64,000 bases of DNA from an uncultured Acetatifactor sp. (GTDB taxonomy: Bacteria; Bacillota; Clostridia; Lachnospirales; Lachnospiraceae), in assembly GCA_910586515.1 (NCBI GenBank), contig CAJUGL010000005.1, forward strand, positions 43,083-107,082, given 5' to 3'. Made by a program: the position numbers and the translations under genes. The notes beneath the pieces are model-generated. The model saw only the letters and a program-made list of their open reading frames with translations. It was not told the DNA's origin and made no database searches. Numbering within the stretch: position 1 is the stretch's first letter; each line of letters starts with the position of its first letter. Positions 8,034 to 16,217 of this stretch are shown here, one piece after another.

Positions 8034-9050
8034 TTACCGGTTCCTCCCCTTTGTCAGTCTCAGCGCGGCTTTGTTCAGCAGCACATACAGCGGATAGCAG
8101 GTAAAGCAGCAGAAGAAAAGCACTCTGTCGCTGAGACAGATCCGTTTAAACAGCGGGTGCCTCCGCTCCCCGGCGGCGATTTCTTTCAGCCTACGAATCT
8201 CCCGGCCGTCCCGGCTGTATTTCCCCTCCCGCCTGGCCGTATAGCTTCTCCTGATCTGGTCTGCCGCCAGAATCTCCCATCTCACCGCGTATTCCCCGCA
8301 GCCCCGTTCGTATTCTCCGTTTCGGATTCTCCGGGCGCTCTCAAAATACCGATTTCCCCGCGCCGTCTCCGGAGAACCGGTGGCGCTTTGAGAATGCACT
8401 CTGTAATAATACCACTCCTCCAGGCAGAAGACGCTGCGCACCTGTTCCCGGATGATCTGATATAGAAAAAAGGTATCTTCCCCGTTTGTCAGCCCTGTGT
8501 CAAACCGCTTCTCTCCGATTGCCTCCCGCAGAATCAGTTTCCCGCCGATTCCCGAGAGAATGTCCGTATATTTCACATGAAACCATTCTTCCGTAGTTCT
8601 CTGGTCTGCTGCCAGCGCCCTTGCCTCCGTCCTCTTCTCCCCGTCATCCGGAAACAGCGGCGGATCCCCCTGCTCCTGACGGCCGTCGCCTCTTCTGTAC
8701 CCGCAGAAAGCCAGCTGCGCCCGATTTTTTTCCGCCTGGCCCAGCAGTTCCTCCAACAGACAGGGATGAATCATGTCGTCGCTGTCCAGAAAAAATATGT
8801 ATTCCCCAGCCGCCTCCTCCAGGCCCCGGTTCCTGGCCGCGGAGACTCCTCTGTTCTCCTGGCGCAGCAGCCTTATCCTCTTCTCAGCCACTGCAAGTTC
8901 TCTGCAGATCTCCGGGCTTTTATCCGTTGAGCCGTCGTCCACCACCAAGATCTCCAGATTTTTATAGGTCTGGCCCGCCGCGGACCCAAGGCATTGTCCG
9001 ATATAGGCCTCCGAATTATACAGAGGAACGATTACGGATATTTTCTTCAT
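8034..9050 (-). CDS. family 2 glycosyltransferase
   Basis: This 338-residue GT2 transferase has SVIVPLYNSEAYI, VDDGSTDKSPEI and LDSDDMI (metal site at about residue 95) in order. A strong site (GGGAGGGG) precedes the ATG at 9050. It is the first gene of the sub-operon GT2 - pyruvyl transferase - FrhB-like - ABC - GT2. It faces the plus-strand DUF4874 gene across a 360-bp divergent intergenic region that contains the 188-bp insertion. It resembles WcaA/EpsJ-like enzymes; donor and acceptor are not predictable. Confidence 0.86.
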   Translation of the reverse strand: MKKISVIVPLYNSEAYIGQCLGSAAGQTYKNLEILVVDDGSTDKSPEICRELAVAEKRIRLLRQENRGVSAARNRGLEEAAGEYIFFLDSDDMIHPCLLEELLGQAEKNRAQLAFCGYRRGDGRQEQGDPPLFPDDGEKRTEARALAADQRTTEEWFHVKYTDILSGIGGKLILREAIGEKRFDTGLTNGEDTFFLYQIIREQVRSVFCLEEWYYYRVHSQSATGSPETARGNRYFESARRIRNGEYERGCGEYAVRWEILAADQIRRSYTARREGKYSRDGREIRRLKEIAAGERRHPLFKRICLSDRVLFFCCFTCYPLYVLLNKAALRLTKGRNR

Positions 9051-9180
9051 GCCACCCCTCCCGGTTATCGTTTACCGTTCACGGCTTCGCCGCTCACGAA
9101 TTTTTCTATGGCATTCTGCCCGGTTATATGCTACAATACTCCAGGCGCTTTGGTTCAGTTTCTCCTGCTGTAAAATAAAG

Positions 9181-9368
9181 GTAACAGTTCAGACAGCCCC
9201 TCTCGCGAAGTCAAAATTGCGCTCTATGCAATTTGCGCTCTATGCAATTTGCGCTCTATGCAATTTGCGCTCTATGCAATTTTGCGAGACTTGCGGGCGC
9301 CAAAACGCATTCTTTTCGCGTTTTGTGTGCATTCTCGTAACAGTTCAGCGCCCTGTCTGAACTGTTAC
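9181..9368. mobile_element. 188-bp MITE-like element with hairpin-rich interior
   Basis: The left end GTAACAGTTCAGACAG is the exact reverse complement of the right end CTGTCTGAACTGTTAC (16-bp inverted termini). Both flanks read AAATAAAG (9173-9180 and 9369-9376), a perfect 8-bp duplication. The last 20 bases are identical to the right ends of the two 32-bp elements, so this appears to be a longer relative. The interior holds four 16-bp tandem repeats (9221-9284), a TCTCGC/GCGAGA pair enclosing them and a CAAAACGC/GCGTTTTG hairpin (9301-9325). No transposase ORF fits. It sits in the divergent promoter region, 42 bp upstream of the gene at 9411. Confidence 0.82.
9221..9284. repeat. four tandem 16-bp units inside the 188-bp element
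   Basis: The unit GCTCTATGCAATTTGC is repeated head to tail at 9221, 9237, 9253 and 9269; the last unit has one T for G. Each junction can pair as ATTGC/GCAAT around GCTCTAT, giving a string of small hairpins. There are no spacers, so it is not a CRISPR array. Confidence 0.9.
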
Positions 9369-9410
9369 AAATAAAGCAATAAAACTTCTGTAAGATTGGA
9401 AACATACTTT

Positions 9411-10862
9411 ATGAAAACAGGCAAAGCACTGACGATTCTGCTCCTGGTCCTCCTCATTTTCCTGACAGCCGTGGGAATTTGGTTTGGCACAAAAATTTGC
9501 TCTATGGACTATAATTCCTCTGTATACCGTGAATCCGTCCAGGAGCTGAACAATCCTTATATCGGCTGGTATGAGATATATGGTTACTGTCTCTCCGACG
9601 ACGAATCCTTTGACGCTTCTCAGCTCCCGGTAAATCCCGGCCCGGGCCTGGTCCTGCTGCAGATCAACCTGCGCAACTATGCCCGGTCCCCTGTCAGCAG
9701 CGCCGGCCTGGAGCATCTGAACGCAATCCTGGACGCCTGGCAGAGCACCGGCAGGCAGCTGATCCTGCGTTTTCTCTACGACTGGGACGGCAGCGCGCGG
9801 GAGACGGAGCCGGATACGCTCTCTTTGCTCCTCACCCATATGTCTCAGACTGCGGAAATCGTAAATGCCTATGAGGACTGTATCTACATTCTGCAGGGCA
9901 TCTTCGTAGGCAATTGGGGAGAAATGCACGGCTCGGACTACATGACGGAAACGGACATGCTCACCCTGGCCGGCCATCTGTCCTCGGTCACGGCTCCAGG
10001 CATCTTTCTGTCCGTGCGGACTCCCGAACAATGGCGGGCCGTCACGGCTTCCCCGACGCCTCTGTCTCCGGAAAACGCCTTTGACGGCTCTCTGGCAGCC
10101 CGGCTGGGCCTGTTCAACGACGGAATGCTTGGCTCGGAGACAGATCTGGGCACTTACGGAGCCGCCGATGCTCCCCCTTCTCTTTTGGGAAAAAGGCCCA
10201 GACAGGAGGAACTTCTTTTTCAGGAAAGCCTTTGCCGTTATGTGCCAAACGGCGGGGAGACGGTGGGCAATGATCCCTGCAGCGATTTGCTCCCTGCAGT
10301 GGAAGACCTTGCCCGTTCCCATGTCTCCTACCTCAACAGCGCCTATGATGAAAACGTGTTTTCCAAGTGGCGGGAGCAGATATGGCAAGGCGCCGATCCC
10401 TTTGACGGCATGAACGGCTATGATTATATTTCCCGGCACCTGGGGTATCGGTACTGCGTCCGCTCATCTGCCCTTACCTTTTCTCCTCCCTGGAGCGAAA
10501 CGGCCTGCTTCTCCGCTGTGCTGGAAAATGTCGGTTTCTCCAACAGTTACCGGAATTTCCGCGTCTCTTTGGTTCTGAGGCATGCCAAAAGCGGCGCCGA
10601 TTATGTCTATTCTTTCCCCACGGACACGCGCTTTTGGGACTCCGGAACAGAGATTCTCCTGGAAACCTCCTTTCCGGTTCAGGACCTGCCCCCGGGAACT
10701 TATGAGCTCTTCCTGGAAATCAATGACCCTGTTTCCGGCCAACCGGTTCTCCTGGCCAATGAAGGCTCGGATGACGAAAACGGCTGCAGACTGGGTTCCC
10801 TGACCATAGGCAGGAACCTGCTTAAGGAAGCTCTCCGCCGCATCCGCAGACAGAGTCTATAA
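9411..10862 (+). CDS. membrane-anchored DUF4874/DUF4832 protein (putative glycoside hydrolase)
   Basis: The 483-residue protein has one N-terminal hydrophobic segment (about residues 7-27) and then the DUF4874 and DUF4832 regions, so it is likely exported and anchored. DUF4874 is predicted to be a TIM-barrel hydrolase-like fold. The block GIFVGNWGEMHGS contains a conserved Glu that could be catalytic (inference). Other blocks are FNDGMLGSETDLGTYG and YISRHLGYRYC. A paralogue lies convergently at 10857-12128, with the stop codons overlapping by 6 bp. The start at ATG 9411 is preferred over a TTG five codons earlier. The site upstream is weak and a 188-bp insertion ends 42 bp away, so expression may have been altered. 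Confidence 0.8.
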   Translation: MKTGKALTILLLVLLIFLTAVGIWFGTKICSMDYNSSVYRESVQELNNPYIGWYEIYGYCLSDDESFDASQLPVNPGPGLVLLQINLRNYARSPVSSAGLEHLNAILDAWQSTGRQLILRFLYDWDGSARETEPDTLSLLLTHMSQTAEIVNAYEDCIYILQGIFVGNWGEMHGSDYMTETDMLTLAGHLSSVTAPGIFLSVRTPEQWRAVTASPTPLSPENAFDGSLAARLGLFNDGMLGSETDLGTYGAADAPPSLLGKRPRQEELLFQESLCRYVPNGGETVGNDPCSDLLPAVEDLARSHVSYLNSAYDENVFSKWREQIWQGADPFDGMNGYDYISRHLGYRYCVRSSALTFSPPWSETACFSAVLENVGFSNSYRNFRVSLVLRHAKSGADYVYSFPTDTRFWDSGTEILLETSFPVQDLPPGTYELFLEINDPVSGQPVLLANEGSDDENGCRLGSLTIGRNLLKEALRRIRRQSL

Positions 10863-12128
10863 GGTCTCAAACACCCCCAGCAGGAGGCTGTCCCCCGCCT
10901 CCTGATTGGCAAAACGTAGGATACGCCCGTCGGATTTCCGTTTCAGCAGCAAAGAGAGTCTGCTTCCCGCTTTTATCTCTCCCGGCATTTCCGTCCGCAG
11001 CAAAGTCTCCCTGCCGCTCCTCCACTGCCTGGCATCCGTATCCAGTCTGTGATAAGCTTCTCTCCCCGAGCCGTCCTCCGTCTTCAGGAAGCATTCCGCC
11101 TCCCGGCACAAATTCCCGAACCCGCTGTTCTCCACTGTGATCTGAAGTTCTTTTCCCTTTTTCTCCGTTACATCCAGAACGCAAAATCGATAACCCAGAT
11201 GACGGCCGATGTATTCATAACCGCTCAGCCCTGCCCAGCAGTCCTCCCGGGCCTGTTCCCTACGCCAATAATCCAGCTGTTCCGGATGATAGATGCTGTT
11301 CAGATAACTTACATGCATCTGCGCCAGCTCTTCCGCGGCCTGCCGGTATCCCACCGGACTTTCCCCGGAAAGTATCTCTCCTCCGTTGGGAACGCCCTCC
11401 AGAAACTGCGCCTGCCAGTCCAGCTCTTCCCTGCGGCTCCAGCTTCCCTTCTCTCCCGCCTCGTCTCTTGACTGGCTGCCGTAAGTCCCCAGATCCGTGG
11501 ACGAGCCGAATATGCCGTCGTTGAACAGTCCCAGCCGCTCCCCAAGCCCGGGCCTTATCCCCGGATTGCTCATGATTTTCCTCCACTGCGCGGGGGTACG
11601 CACCGCCAGAAAGCATTTTCCTTCCGTCACCCGATACAGCGTGTCCGTCAGTTCCCACAGGGAAGCCTCGTCCAGAAACTTTGATCCGTGCATCTCCCCC
11701 CAGTTTCCCACGAATATGCCCTGCAGTACCAGGATATCCCTCATATATGCCCCGATGACTCCGCCTGCCTGCTCCATATGGCGCTTCACCATGGACAGGG
11801 TAAAAGGTTCCCTCTCCATGCCCTTGCCCTCCGTGTCATAGACAAAGCGCAGAATTATCTCCATTCCGTTCCTGCGGAAGAACTCCAGAATCCGCCTTAT
11901 GTGGGCAAGCGCCTCCGGGGAAAGAGGGCTGCTGCGAAAAGCCTTTAGATCGATCAGCACCAGGGCCAGCCCTTCCCCCCTGCAGCTTTCATCCAGCCAG
12001 ACCTCCTCTTCCACGGGCCTCCCGTCCTTCGGAGGCTGGGCCGTAAAAGTATAGACATGGTACCAGCCGCAGCCCGGATTTCCCAATTGCGCGCTGCTTT
12101 CAACAAGATCCGCCCTATGAAATTTCAT
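10857..12128 (-). CDS. DUF4874/DUF4832 protein without signal peptide
   Basis: This protein is a paralogue of the product of 9411-10862. It shares the blocks ILQGIFVGNWGEMHGS, FNDGIFGSSTDLGTYG, the MHVSYLNSIY segment and YIGRHLGYRFC, but it lacks the hydrophobic N-terminus and should be cytoplasmic. The length is 423 residues from ATG 12128; a GTG at 12152 would add eight and overlap the upstream GT2 gene, and the AAGGAG site lies too close to that GTG, so the start is uncertain. It is the last gene of the Pel-type operon in sequence order. A hydrolase or lyase acting on a glycan intermediate is plausible but unproven. Confidence 0.78.
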   Translation of the reverse strand: MKFHRADLVESSAQLGNPGCGWYHVYTFTAQPPKDGRPVEEEVWLDESCRGEGLALVLIDLKAFRSSPLSPEALAHIRRILEFFRRNGMEIILRFVYDTEGKGMEREPFTLSMVKRHMEQAGGVIGAYMRDILVLQGIFVGNWGEMHGSKFLDEASLWELTDTLYRVTEGKCFLAVRTPAQWRKIMSNPGIRPGLGERLGLFNDGIFGSSTDLGTYGSQSRDEAGEKGSWSRREELDWQAQFLEGVPNGGEILSGESPVGYRQAAEELAQMHVSYLNSIYHPEQLDYWRREQAREDCWAGLSGYEYIGRHLGYRFCVLDVTEKKGKELQITVENSGFGNLCREAECFLKTEDGSGREAYHRLDTDARQWRSGRETLLRTEMPGEIKAGSRLSLLLKRKSDGRILRFANQEAGDSLLLGVFETL

Positions 12129-12135
12129 CTTCTCT

Positions 12136-12909
12136 CTAAATCTTATCAACACTCCTTAAGCCCACCTCCACATCCATTTTCAGCAATTTGACCTGAAGGA
12201 TAATGATAACCGTGCTGTACATGACCCGAAGCATGTACCAGAAGGGCTTCAGCCCGGAATGCATACTCTTTCCCGCCGTTCTGGCATGCATCACCGCCGG
12301 TATCTCCACTACCTTGAATTTGATCAGCAGCATCAGCACCAGCATATTCGCATCCGGATATTTGTCGTCAAAATGATTGTATTTGGAATAATACAGAAAA
12401 GCTTTCCTGCTCAGCCCCTGAAGTCCCGTGGTGGGATCCGAAATCCTGGCCCCTGTAACCATGCGGATCATGCTGCGGAACAGGGCGTAAACGATTCTTT
12501 TCGGCAGAGATACGGGAAAATCAGAGCTGTCTTCCCGAAACCTGGCTCCCAATACAATGTCAGGGTATCGCCCGTCCTCGTCCGCTTCCTTCAGTTTATT
12601 ATAGAGTACGGGAATATTGCATACGTCGTGCTGTCCGTCCCCGTCCATCTGTATTACATATTTATATCCGCGCCGTACCGCATATTTATATCCGGTCTGC
12701 AGCGCGCATCCGTATCCCATGTTAAAAAGCTGAGAGATCATAGGATACTGCATCTCCTTCACGATCCAGTTGGTGGAATCCGTGGAGGCATCATTGATGA
12801 CAAGAATATCCGCCACGGAAGAAAGCCCCAGTCCCTCCACCTGGGTCAGCACGCTTCGAATATTCTGTCCCTCATTATAGGCCGGTATGATAATCAACAA
12901 TTCTTTCAT
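12136..12909 (-). CDS. DPM1-like family 2 glycosyltransferase
   Basis: The 257-residue enzyme has the polyprenyl-phosphate mannosyltransferase pattern: LIIIPAYNEGQNI, VINDASTDST, the MDGDGQHD metal site near residue 91 and GARFREDSSDFP. It also has a C-terminal amphipathic segment (about 215-245) but no long membrane anchor. Such enzymes load a sugar onto undecaprenyl phosphate. The neighbouring DUF2304 protein (14194-14598) is a usual companion of this type. It sits about 110 bp after the GT4 gene in the same orientation. The likely role is to provide a lipid-linked donor or start a side chain (inference). Confidence 0.87.
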   Translation of the reverse strand: MKELLIIIPAYNEGQNIRSVLTQVEGLGLSSVADILVINDASTDSTNWIVKEMQYPMISQLFNMGYGCALQTGYKYAVRRGYKYVIQMDGDGQHDVCNIPVLYNKLKEADEDGRYPDIVLGARFREDSSDFPVSLPKRIVYALFRSMIRMVTGARISDPTTGLQGLSRKAFLYYSKYNHFDDKYPDANMLVLMLLIKFKVVEIPAVMHARTAGKSMHSGLKPFWYMLRVMYSTVIIILQVKLLKMDVEVGLRSVDKI

Positions 12910-13016
12910 CTTATCCCCGTTCCGCCTCTGTCCCCGCAGTACCCGATCTGCGTATTCCGGACAGAGGCCGTTATTTATTCCGCTTCTCCGTTTTCTACTT
13001 TCTCCGGATTCCCGCG

Positions 13017-14222
13017 TTAATCCAAAAGCTTCAGAAATTCCTCCAGCTCCTGTCCCCGGGCCATCCTTTTCCGCCCTGCCGCTTCAGCCAGGGCTTTCCG
13101 CTTTTTCTCATCCTCCAGCAGCAGAACAATGCTCTCCGCGATGGATTCCGGGGTCAGCCCGCACAGAATGCCGTCCACCCCCTCCTCCACCTGTTCCCGG
13201 TTGCCGTTGCAGTCGGAAGCAATCACCGCGCATCCCAGGGTCTGCGCCTCCTGGATGGCAATGCTCTTTCCCTCGAATCGAGTGGCATGTATGTACACAT
13301 CCGCCTGGGCATAGTATGGATAGGGATTCTCCACCGCTCCCTGCAGCAGAAAATCTTCCGTCAGTCCCAGGGCGGCAATTTTCTTCTCCAGAGCTTTCCG
13401 CTGATCCCCCTCCCCCAGCACATACCATCTGGCCCTGACGCCTCTGTCCTTCAGCAGCTTCATGGCCTCTATTGCGATATCGTAAGCCTTCTGGCGGGTG
13501 AGCCTGCCCACGGTCAGCAGACGGGCGCCTTCATATCCGTCGGAAAAGCCCCCTTTTTCCGAGGCCAGACTGCGGATGCGTTCCTGATCCACCATATTGT
13601 GAAAAACTGCGGCCTTCTTTCCGTACTCCGGATATACCGCCAGAAAATGTTCCCTTACCTCCTGAGAAACCATGTATATTCTGTCGAACTCCTCCCAGCA
13701 GCCTCTATCCATCTCTCTGGTATAGCCCGCGCTCTCATAATCAATATGAATAAAGGCACATTTGCGGACCGCCTTCACATGCTCGGCCACATAATAGGCG
13801 GAGGCGCCCTCCAGCCAGGCCACCGCCAGATCAAAGGTTTCCGAAAAACGCAGACTCCCGTCAGAGAGCATCCGCCACAGCAGCTTATCCGTCTGCACAT
13901 TCCCCCTCTGCCTCATGTCCCGCCAGTTTGCCGCAGTATATCGAATTTTCTTAATCGGCATCCCGTTTCTAAAAAAAGCCCGGCACACTGTCCCTGCCAT
14001 CCGCCGCTTCCCCTCCCGGGACAGCACGGAATGATCGTCAAATTTCGGATTCAGCACCCTCACATAATCCGGCAGTTTCCCCACCATCTCTCCCTGTCCC
14101 ATGATCACATACAGTGAAATCTCATAGGACGGGCTGTCCAGGCATTTCAGCATTTCCAGAAGCGCGGTTTCCGCTCCGGCCCGTCCCAGCGTATTAATCA
14201 CGAAGAGAATCTTTTTTCTCAT
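13017..14222 (-). CDS. family 4 glycosyltransferase
   Basis: This 401-residue GT-B transferase has an N-terminal KILFVINTLGRAGAE (glycine-rich loop) and a C-terminal GT4 domain. The C-terminal domain has VGRLTRQKAYDIAIEA, YVLGEGDQR, ATRFEGKSIAIQEAQTLG (the EX7E-type motif) and ASDCNGN. The start at 14222 is chosen because AGGAGG lies 6 nt upstream; an ATG two codons earlier directly abuts the site. The start lies inside the end of the DUF2304 gene (29-bp overlap), indicating coupling. It probably uses an activated nucleotide sugar in the same polysaccharide pathway as PelF, its upstream homologue. Confidence 0.88.
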   Translation of the reverse strand: MRKKILFVINTLGRAGAETALLEMLKCLDSPSYEISLYVIMGQGEMVGKLPDYVRVLNPKFDDHSVLSREGKRRMAGTVCRAFFRNGMPIKKIRYTAANWRDMRQRGNVQTDKLLWRMLSDGSLRFSETFDLAVAWLEGASAYYVAEHVKAVRKCAFIHIDYESAGYTREMDRGCWEEFDRIYMVSQEVREHFLAVYPEYGKKAAVFHNMVDQERIRSLASEKGGFSDGYEGARLLTVGRLTRQKAYDIAIEAMKLLKDRGVRARWYVLGEGDQRKALEKKIAALGLTEDFLLQGAVENPYPYYAQADVYIHATRFEGKSIAIQEAQTLGCAVIASDCNGNREQVEEGVDGILCGLTPESIAESIVLLLEDEKKRKALAEAAGRKRMARGQELEEFLKLLD

Positions 14223-14598
14223 AAGCATCCTCCTGCTCTCTGATCACCTCCTCCAATTCCGCCATCATGCGCTCGCTCTCCTGATTCAGCAGGGAGACCT
14301 GCATGGCAAGCTCCCGGTTCTTCATATTCAGCTGGGAGATTACAAGGCTGTTCTGCACTTCCGTCAGCAGAATCAGAGCGCCTACGCAAAAGAACGCGAC
14401 GCTGGTTCCGGGCGCAAGCATCCGCGTCCACTCAGATAATATGGGAATCAACCCCATCAGAACCATCAGTATTCCCAGCAGTCCCCAGATCACGGCATAA
14501 TTGACTGCCAGCTTCTTAATCGAATGTGTCCAGATTCCGAAGAGAATAAGGCTGATTCCCCCCACACAAAAACCAATCCTAATGATAATGCTGTCCAT
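14194..14598 (-). CDS. DUF2304-type small membrane protein
   Basis: The 134-residue protein has two or three hydrophobic helices (about residues 3-20, 32-50 and 65-82). A Glu/Gln-rich coiled-coil tail follows, starting around NMKNRELAMQVSLL. This is the pattern of DUF2304 proteins, which are usually encoded beside glycosyltransferases. The start at 14598 follows AGGAGG by 8 nt; a longer reading adds 31 highly basic residues without a site. It lies 43 bp after pelG and overlaps the GT4 gene. A scaffold or partner role for a membrane glycosyltransferase is inferred. Confidence 0.72.
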   Translation of the reverse strand: MDSIIIRIGFCVGGISLILFGIWTHSIKKLAVNYAVIWGLLGILMVLMGLIPILSEWTRMLAPGTSVAFFCVGALILLTEVQNSLVISQLNMKNRELAMQVSLLNQESERMMAELEEVIREQEDAYEKKDSLRD

Positions 14599-14641
14599 TC
14601 CAAATTCCTCCTTTTTCCGGCGCTTATCCTCCCGCCTGCGT

Positions 14642-16117
14642 TTATCTTTCCGCCTGGGATATCTCCCCCACTGATTCCCTTTTTCTGTCAAATACCTTGG
14701 CCGGCGGCTGTGTTCCCATACCCGGCTTCAGCAGAGAACCCTTGCAGAAAATATGGGCGTCCAGATGCCTTTCCATGAAACGCAGGCGGAAATAGGCAAA
14801 AGTCCAGCCGCAGAAAGCCCCTGCCACCACACCGATGCCATACCACAGTTCCGGCAGATAAGTGGCGGTAATGCTGCCCAGGAAAGTTACCAGGCAGAAA
14901 ATCAAAGAGGTCAGCATGGCCCCCGTGAGATCGTTGAAATAATACAGGAAGATGATTTCCGCGTACATGAGAAAAAGGATAAAGTATCCTGCCGCCAGAC
15001 AGGGGTAAATCCGCATGGTCAGGCTGGATATACCGAAGCCGGGCAGGAATACCACGGCAATCAGGTATACCACCGAAGTGATAATGAACTGGATTCGTAC
15101 CAGATTCATCAGCTCCGCGGAGAGCTGCCTGAACATCTCCTTCTTGGCGCCGTCGATATCCGTCCCCTTCCCGCCGATGACCGACTCGGAATAGGCCTTG
15201 TATTTGTCGTGAAAATGCATCTCCACCCTGGTAATGAAGATAATGGTGGTGGATATGTTGGTGAACATGGCCAGACAGGTAGCCATGTCATAGGGCTGAT
15301 TGCACACAAAGGTTCTGACCACCACAAGCTTCATGTCTGTGTTCCAGAAGACAAAATTATGAATATATAGTCCCAAGATATAGAAAAAATTAGCCACCAC
15401 AAGCTTCCAGTATTTTCCGAAATACCGGAGCACAGGCTTGTACCTGTTGCTGTTTTTAACGAAATACCGTTTTATAATTGCCAATTGCAGAAAGGCGGTG
15501 AGAAAGAACCCTGTCGTCAAAGCAAAGAGCATGCTTTCCCGAATCCCCCATTTCATGACAAACCGCAGGAACAGAGAGAAGAGAAACGCCCACAACATAC
15601 CGATGAAGAAAAACAGCGAGATCTTCTGATAATCCTTCGAGATGGACAGGTAGATCATGGAATAGAACACCAGCACCAGCCCGATATATCCGCAGTAACC
15701 GGTAAATGTATAAAAAACATCCACCTTGCCCACAAAATGCTCCCACAGACAGAAGGGTATTCCCAGCAGACTGCTCAGGGAAATATTCAAAAAGAGGCCG
15801 AAAAAGAAACAGGGCCGAATATCCTCGTAACGCTCCTCGTATACCACATCCGACATATACTTGGAAAGCACGGAATTGAAGGGCGCCGCAGTCAGAAGCG
15901 CAAAGATAAAAATGTAGAGCACCGTACAGGAGAACAATTCCCGTTCCACAAACCCCAACTGGTCAAAGCCCAGGAAATAACTCATCAGCAAAATGTTCAG
16001 GATAACCACCAGCATGGGGGTCACTGTGGACATGGAACTGTAGGCAAAACCCGCCAGATGCGTTGTCAGCGTATTTTTTTCAAATATATTGTTTAACTTA
16101 ATTCCGATTCCTGCCAT
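14642..16117 (-). CDS. pelG: PelG-like exopolysaccharide transporter
   Basis: The 491-residue protein opens MAGIGIKLNNIFEKNTLTTH, which matches the conserved PelG start, and has about 12 membrane helices like MOP-superfamily flippases. The TAAPFNSVLSKYMSD segment near residue 80 corresponds to a PelG-conserved block. PelG works with PelD, PelE and PelF to move Pel polysaccharide across the inner membrane. It follows pelF by 100 bp, as in the Gram-positive pelDEADAFG order. The C-terminal 40 residues after the last helix are polar and may be cytoplasmic. Confidence 0.9.
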   Translation of the reverse strand: MAGIGIKLNNIFEKNTLTTHLAGFAYSSMSTVTPMLVVILNILLMSYFLGFDQLGFVERELFSCTVLYIFIFALLTAAPFNSVLSKYMSDVVYEERYEDIRPCFFFGLFLNISLSSLLGIPFCLWEHFVGKVDVFYTFTGYCGYIGLVLVFYSMIYLSISKDYQKISLFFFIGMLWAFLFSLFLRFVMKWGIRESMLFALTTGFFLTAFLQLAIIKRYFVKNSNRYKPVLRYFGKYWKLVVANFFYILGLYIHNFVFWNTDMKLVVVRTFVCNQPYDMATCLAMFTNISTTIIFITRVEMHFHDKYKAYSESVIGGKGTDIDGAKKEMFRQLSAELMNLVRIQFIITSVVYLIAVVFLPGFGISSLTMRIYPCLAAGYFILFLMYAEIIFLYYFNDLTGAMLTSLIFCLVTFLGSITATYLPELWYGIGVVAGAFCGWTFAYFRLRFMERHLDAHIFCKGSLLKPGMGTQPPAKVFDRKRESVGEISQAER

Positions 16118-16217
16118 CTTCCTATTCCTCTCCTGCCCTGTTCATTCTCCCCATTGCCGCCGTTATTGTTCCGGGCTGTCTGTCCCCCGACACACTTCGG
16201 AGCCGGAAACATTTGTT

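Noticed and set aside
9221..9284. Possible CRISPR array
   Set aside because: The units are directly adjacent without spacers, only 16 bp long, and no cas genes are in the window.
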